A stretch of DNA of 64,000 nt, from NCBI GenBank assembly GCA_963831605.1, contig CAWHQR010000002.1:372001-436000 (forward strand), read 5' to 3'. Source of the DNA: DASUPK01 sp963831605 (GTDB lineage Bacteria > Actinomycetota > Thermoleophilia > Solirubrobacterales > 70-9). The translations under genes were made by a program, and so were the position numbers. Shown here one piece after another: positions 59,441 to 64,000 of the stretch. The notes under the pieces were generated by a model. It made no database searches. It worked only from the letters and a program-made list of their open reading frames with translations, and was not told where the DNA came from. Each line of letters opens with the position of its first letter. Position 1 is the first letter of the stretch.

Positions 59441-59616
59441 CACCCGCAGTCGAGGGGCCAATGCCAATCGATTCCTCGAGGACCCGCTCCAGCACCGGAA
59501 CCTGGTCCTTGCGGCGAGAGACACGCGCGAATTCGAGTGCGTGCTTGCTTCCCGAGCCTGGGAGGCGCCGCCGTTCGCTCGGGCGGGAAGTACCGCGTCA
59601 CGATCAGGACCCGCAT
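59440..59616 (-). pseudogene. Glycosyltransferase N-terminal remnant
   Basis: The ORF begins MRVLIVTRYFPPERTAAPPR, an unmistakable GT-B glycosyltransferase start, but after about 25 residues it becomes unrelated and stops at 59440. Another frame over the same DNA (ALEFARVSRRKDQVPVLERV) resembles the C-terminal end of such an enzyme, so an internal deletion is likely. TATGCT lies a few bases before the ATG as a possible -10. Not functional as a transferase. Confidence 0.5.
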
Positions 59617-59700
59617 GGCGCCAGCATAAATCGAACCCAAGCCGGACTCTGCCGCCGGGCGATCCATAACATGCCGATCCGAGCGCACGGCCTCGTAGGC

Positions 59701-60642
59701 ATGAGCGAACCCACGAGATTCAGCATCGTCATCCCTGCGTACAACAGCGAGGCGTTCATTGGCGGCGTCGTTCGCCTCCTGCCTCGGGCAGACCATCAGC
59801 GATCTCGAGGTCATCGTCGTCGACGATGGATCCAGCGATGGAACGGCAGCCATCGTCGAGGAGATCAGCGCCAGCGACGGCCGGCTCTCGCTCATCCGCC
59901 AGCGCAACGCCGGCGGCGCGGCAGCGCGCAATCGTGGTGCCGAGGCGGCCAGCGCCGAGTTTCTCACCTTCAACGACGCCGACGACCTGCTGATGCCCCG
60001 CTACCTGGAGACCGTCTGGCGGGGCCTGTCTGCGAGACCCGACGCCGGCTTCGCATACACCGGGATCTGGGCGTCGATCACCGACCCCGACGGATCCAGC
60101 GATTACCTGCCCTCCCCCGGTTCGCGCCGCCCCACGATCTTCCCCCGACCATCGATCCAACCCACGTCGGCAATGATCGAGGAGAACTTCATCACGGGGT
60201 CGCGGACGATCCGGCGCTCGGCGTTCGAGGAGACCGGCGGGTACGACGCCAGCTTTCGCTTCGTCGAGGACTACGACCTCTGGCTGCGGATGATCGCCCG
60301 TGGTGGAAGCCCCTCCGTGTTCCTGAGCGGCTGACCGTTCTCCGCGACCGGGACGCCGCTGCGCACACCGACATCGCGAGCATGCTCTCGACCCTCGCCG
60401 CGGTACTCGGCAAGGTTGCAACCGACGAGGTGGTGTCCCCCGAGGTCCGCGAGCTGGCCAAGCGTCGGCGGACCGAGTACGAGCACGGCCTTGCAGACCT
60501 CTCCCGACCAGTGTTCCGAGCGACTCGCGCCGCCCGAACCACGCTCGGGCGGGCTCGTCGGAGACTTCGGCCCTCAGCCTTCTGGTACGACGAGCCTCCC
60601 GCCGAGATCACCGAGGCCTTTGGAGATCTGGAGTCCCTTTAG
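59701..60642 (+). pseudogene. Family 2-type glycosyltransferase, two frameshifts
   Basis: From ATG 59701 it reads MSEPTRFSIVIPAYNSEAFI. The main frame (59759 on) has LGQTISDLEVIVVDDGSSDG, QRNAGGAAARNRGAEAASAE and FLTFNDADDLLMPRYLETVW, with the D-x-D site in NDADD. Later VEDYDLWLRMIARGG precedes a shift near 60300 and PLRVPERLTVLRDRDAAAHT to a stop at 60642. GT-A fold enzymes of this type use nucleotide sugars with a divalent metal. About 310 residues when joined. Confidence 0.75.
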
Positions 60643-61905
60643 GCGGCGGCCTCGTGCTTACGAAGGATGTCGAGGTACTCACCGGCACCGATCCAGCGAA
60701 CACCCTTCACGGCGGGTAACCGGAACAAGTCTCCGCGGACGGCCAATCGTGCGAGGGGAATCAGGTCCCGAGGGATGCCGAGATCCGCAATGCGAGTATC
60801 GAGCAACGCCCCGTGGGTGACGACCGTGGGGGGAAGCCCCAACCGAGCCATGGCCGCCAACGGCCGGTAGTCGAGGCGGTGCAGACCAGGCGGCCCGCTC
60901 AGCAGGGTCTCCCTGATCCCCCACCGTCGAGCAACGGCCCGCGTCCGCCGGCAGCCAAGGGGTGAGCCCCTGATCAATCGCAGCTTGAACCCCGTGCTTC
61001 CCGTAGACCCACGCCGGGGCGACGAACGTCCGCGGCCGCGCGATCCTCTCCTCCATCCAGGCCAGCGCCTCCCCGATCCGGGCATCCGCCTCCTAACGAT
61101 CGAGAGACTTGAATTCGCGGAACTCGATCTCTCCCCGCTCGTGGGCCCGCGGCTCGAGGTGGAGCAAGCCGTGACAAACCGGCTCCAGCTCCCCTCCGAT
61201 CGCGCCATCGCGCAGGACCCCCACCCCCCTTGACCAGACCACATCGAGAGGCCGGATCGCCCCGTTGGAGAGCGCTTGCGCCGCGACCGCGACGTTCAGG
61301 ACCCCGTCGGCCCTGCGTAGGGACCTCCGAATCCCCCGCATCCGCCGAGCCTGTCGGCGGTCACCGGCTGCTCGGTTCTCGAGCTGACGTTGTGCGGTGC
61401 CAGGGAAATCGTCGAGCCGAAGGACCCCAACCGGGGCAGTACCTCCAGCGGACGACCGAGCATCTCCTCCAAGAAGGGAGCAATGGCGGCCAAGAGCGAC
61501 GTCACTGAGAGGCGGCCCCAGTTGTCCGGGCCGCCGCCAACCGCGAGCAGCCGATCCGCCCTGACAGCGTGGGCGCCTTGGTCGGAATCGAGCGCCGAGT
61601 GGCCATCGACATCGAAAAGCGTCCACTCCGCCTCAATCGTGCCAATGCCCGGGAACTTGGCTGACCCGTTGAAAGACCGCCGTGTGGGAACCCAACCCGA
61701 CCCCGCTCCAGGGGCAGGGCAGAGGGCGACGCCGCCACGTAGTCGGCCGGCCGTGACGAGATTAGAGAGATCGGTGGCGTCCGCGGTGCCGCCGATCCCG
61801 ACGGCACCCGGCGAGGGCTCCTCCAGGGGAGGCCCGAGGCGCCACAGCCAGGCGAGGGCGGAGGCGAGCGGCGCCTCCTGGGATCCAGGCCTAGCGTAAA
61901 TGCCG
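60639..61905 (-). pseudogene. Polysaccharide deacetylase-like protein, several frameshifts
   Basis: Frames join in order from about 61905: LASALAWLWRLGPPLEE, TIEAEWTLFDVDGHSALDSD and AVGGGPDNWGRLSVTSLLAA; then VLRLDDFPGTAQRQLENRA; then VNVAVAAQALSNG-like strand and ELEPVCHGLLHLEPRAHERG with H-x-x-x-H-like deacetylase residues; then RPRTFVAPAWVYGKHGVQAA and a final VTHGALLDTRIADLGIPRDL. The D-D near the N-terminus and the H-G-x-x-H motif fit NodB/DUF2334 deacetylases. At least three shifts are present. It likely modifies glycan acetylation. Confidence 0.55.
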
Positions 61906-61919
61906 GCACCGGCCGCCGA

Positions 61920-63062
61920 TTACCTTCGCCGTCGCGAGAGCCCGGATTCGAATAGCTCGATGATGTGTCTCGCCGCGCTCGCCGCGCTCAGGTTGTCCGC
62001 CACCCATTCGCGGCTCGTCGCGGCATTCGCAGCCCGCTCGCCCTCCGAAGCGTCGAGGAACTCGCGGACAGCGTCCGCGATCGTCCGGGGGTCCCGGGCC
62101 ACCAGTGGCACGCGGGTACGGCATTGCCGACAGCGGCATGCCCGGGAGATCGGATGCGACGACCGGGGTGCCACAGCAAATCGACTCGAGCACCGAGTAC
62201 GGCATCCCCTCTCGCGCACTGACCGCGAGGAACACGTCGGCGGCGCCGAACAGGTCGGTGACATCGGGTACCCGATCGATCACCCGGACGTGGTCCGCGA
62301 TGCCCAGCTCGCGGGCAGCATTCTTCGCCGGGTCCCCTCCCCTCTGCGCCAGCGCGAGCACTCGATCGCGTCCCGACCCGAGGAGATCGGCCACCGCCCG
62401 CAGGAAGAGATCGCCGCCCTTGATCCTCCAGTCCCAGCCAAAATGGAGCAGTACCTCCGCGTCAGCCGCTATGTCGAGCCGGCGGCGGGCCTCGGCCCGC
62501 CGGGCCACGTCGAGCAGTGGGAATTGATCGGCGTCGATGCCACTCGGGACGACCTCGATTCGGCCTTCGGGCACGCCGCGAGCGTGGAGCTTGCGCGCCA
62601 TGTTGCTCGCGAGACAAATGACCCCATCGAGGCGCCGCGCGAGCGCGGTGAACTTCGCCACGTTTCGGGCAACCGCAAGGGGCCGCCTGCGGAGGATCGT
62701 GTGAACGTGCCAGTAGCCATGTCGGCCCTGACGTCGCGACTAGAGCAGCGCGACCGGGATGTCCCACGTCGTGAAGTGAGAGTGCATCACCACCGGACCG
62801 CCCTGGTCTCCAACCAGCGACCGAAGCCGCGGCGTGCGCTCCCGACGGCGCAGCTCGGGCATAAAGTGGATCGTCGTTCCGTCGAACCGGAGCTGTCGGA
62901 CCCATTCGTGCTCCCTCGCGGCGCTGGGCAGGACGAAGTCAATAGTCCATCCGCGCTCGACGGCCTCCCTGCCGAGCGTGGGCGAGCATAAGAACGAAGG
63001 ACCCACCGTCTTCGCGCGCGCGCGAACGGCGCCAACTCGATCAGCCGTGGGCGATCAGCCAT
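61920..63062 (-). pseudogene. Family 4-type glycosyltransferase, two or more frameshifts
   Basis: The N-terminal part reads VGPSFLCSPTLGREAVERGW, TIDFVLPSAAREHEWVRQLR and VVMHSHFTTWDIPVALL. A shift near 62740 leads to AKFTALARRLDGVICLASNM and the C-terminal domain with ADAEVLLHFGWDWRIKGGDL, IDRVPDVTDLFGAADVFLAV and SAREGMPYSVLESICCGTPV followed by VASDLPG. A further shift leads to the end FESGLSRRRR at 61920. The start ATG at 63062 is the best guess. It diverges from the flippase gene with about 62 bases between. Confidence 0.7.
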
Positions 63063-63124
63063 GGATGTGTGGGAGACGCATCTTGCCCGCGGGTCCTGAC
63101 ACTAGCCTTCATCTTCCCTGATAC

Positions 63125-64000
63125 GTGAACCAGCCGCCTGATAGCCGTGCGCCCGATGATTTCGATCCGCTGAATCCGAGCCTCACGGCTGAGGAGGGGA
63201 TGACCGGCACCGTCGTGCGCGGCGGCGGACTCGCGGCGATCGGATACGGGCTTGCACAGGGATCTACGCTCCTCTTCTACGTCGTACTCGCTCGGCTGAT
63301 CAGTCCGAGCGACTTCGGTCAGTTCGCAGCCGCCTCGATCATCGTGGGCGTGGGCCTCCTCTTCAGTGAGTCCGGGATGCTCGCCGCACTGATCCACAGG
63401 CGGGACCGCGTTGCCGAGGCGGCTTCAACCGCAGTGGTCGCAGGGCTTGCGGGCGGCGCACTCTTCTCGCTGGTGGCGCTGGCTCTGGCACCTGTGATCG
63501 GTGCGTTTTTCCACAGCGACCGTGTTGGTATCCCTCGCGGCTGTGCTCTCGGGCGTTCTCCTGATCCGCAGTACCGAGATCGTCCCTGGGGCGATCCTTC
63601 AGCGCCGCTTCTCCTTCATGAGGCGAATGATCATCGAGCCGGTCCAGGTCGCTGCCTTCGGGGTGGCTGCGGTGATCGCCGCCGCAGCCGACCTCGGCCC
63701 GTGGGCGCTCGTTATCGGCTATTACGCCGCCGCGATGGTTGACGCCATCCTTTCCTGGGCCCTCGTCCGGTGGCGTCCCCGGGTCCGGCAGATGTCCTTT
63801 GCGATGTGGCGGGAGCTCGTCAGCTACGGCCGACACGTGATCGCCGCCAGTCTTGTAGTGCGCGTTGGCGACGAGATCCCAACCGTGCTCGTCGGGCGTT
63901 TCGTCGGGACAGGATCGCTGGGCCAGTACCGCTACGCGAACAGAATCGCCTCGTTGCCGCTTGGCCTGATCCTGGCGGCGGCGTCCTACGTGATCTTCCC
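63125..64000 (+). pseudogene. Wzx-type polysaccharide flippase, one frameshift, runs off the window
   Basis: From GTG 63125 the N-terminal region is polar, then helices IGYGLAQGSTLLFYVVLARL, ISPSDFGQFAAASIIVGVGL and SMLAALIHRRDRVAEAASTA-type loops appear. At about 63525 a shift leads to VLLIRSTEIVPGAILQRRFS and further helices (AFGVAAVIAAAADLGPWALV, RHVIAASLVVRVGDEIPTVL, RYANRIASLPLGLILAAASY). These are the landmarks of MATE/Wzx family flippases that move lipid-linked repeats across the membrane. The C-terminus is outside the window. Confidence 0.78.

Noticed and set aside
1..64000. tRNA or rRNA genes, including a tRNA at the attachment site
   Set aside because: No cloverleaf or conserved TTCGA-type arm was recognised at either att site or elsewhere; a tRNAscan run would settle it.

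Overview
The window is about 70% G+C and reads as a chromosome (or metagenome-assembled) fragment of a high-GC actinobacterium. The best fit is the class Thermoleophilia (Solirubrobacterales-like). This is inferred from gene families, not from a marker gene: a burst of small SnoaL/NTF2-like proteins with conserved termini (MSEENVE at the start, EAAGLSE at the end), a class E sortase, an Rpf-like lytic enzyme under a c-di-AMP riboswitch, an encapsulin with encapsulated ferritin, and many GTG starts. No rRNA or tRNA gene was recognised.

Layout. (1) 0-10.7 kb is chromosomal core: gatC and the 5' end of gatA, a GMC oxidoreductase, four tandem paralogous four-helix membrane proteins, folD, pcrA, a lipoprotein, cysE and cysK. 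(2) 10.8-17.9 kb is accessory DNA: secreted beta-helix and phosphoesterase proteins, zinc-ribbon proteins, and many broken or truncated SnoaL genes, repeats and gene tails that look like the debris of earlier insertions. (3) 17,960-28,833 is a 10.9 kb integrative element bounded by a 20-bp direct repeat. The repeat is the 3' end of an Rrf2-type regulator gene. The element carries an integrase, an Xis-like protein, an iteron-like origin, a RepA-like ATPase, a cargo block (methyltransferase, secreted protein, four tandem SnoaL genes), and a phage-derived block (HK97-type prohead protease, HExxH-like peptidase, unknown genes, ribbon-helix-helix regulator). It resembles a phage satellite or replicative integrative element. 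(4) 28.8-47 kb is mostly intact core: Rrf2, VanZ-like, HDOD-LuxR, gltX, nfo, a lytic transglycosylase, dnaE, sixA-like, an EncFtn-encapsulin operon, the riboswitch-controlled Rpf-like gene, a LysR regulator, argG and a diguanylate cyclase. (5) 47-64 kb is a cell-surface/exopolysaccharide locus: sortase E, an LPFTG protein, a polyprenyl glycosylphosphotransferase, two O-antigen-ligase/polymerase proteins, a Wzc-like kinase, several glycosyltransferases, a deacetylase and a Wzx-type flippase.

How the parts work together. The EPS locus has initiation (47.9 kb), chain extension (glycosyltransferases), export (flippase), polymerisation (O-antigen-ligase-like proteins) and chain-length control (Wzc-like), with sortase and its likely substrate alongside. 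EncFtn and encapsulin form one translationally coupled iron-storage nanocompartment operon. cysE and cysK form the cysteine pathway.

Caution. Single-base frameshifts, often at G or C runs, are concentrated in 10.8-28.4 kb and 48-64 kb and are absent from the long core genes. They may be real decay or consensus errors. Where a gene is called frameshifted, the pieces were joined by eye from different frames.
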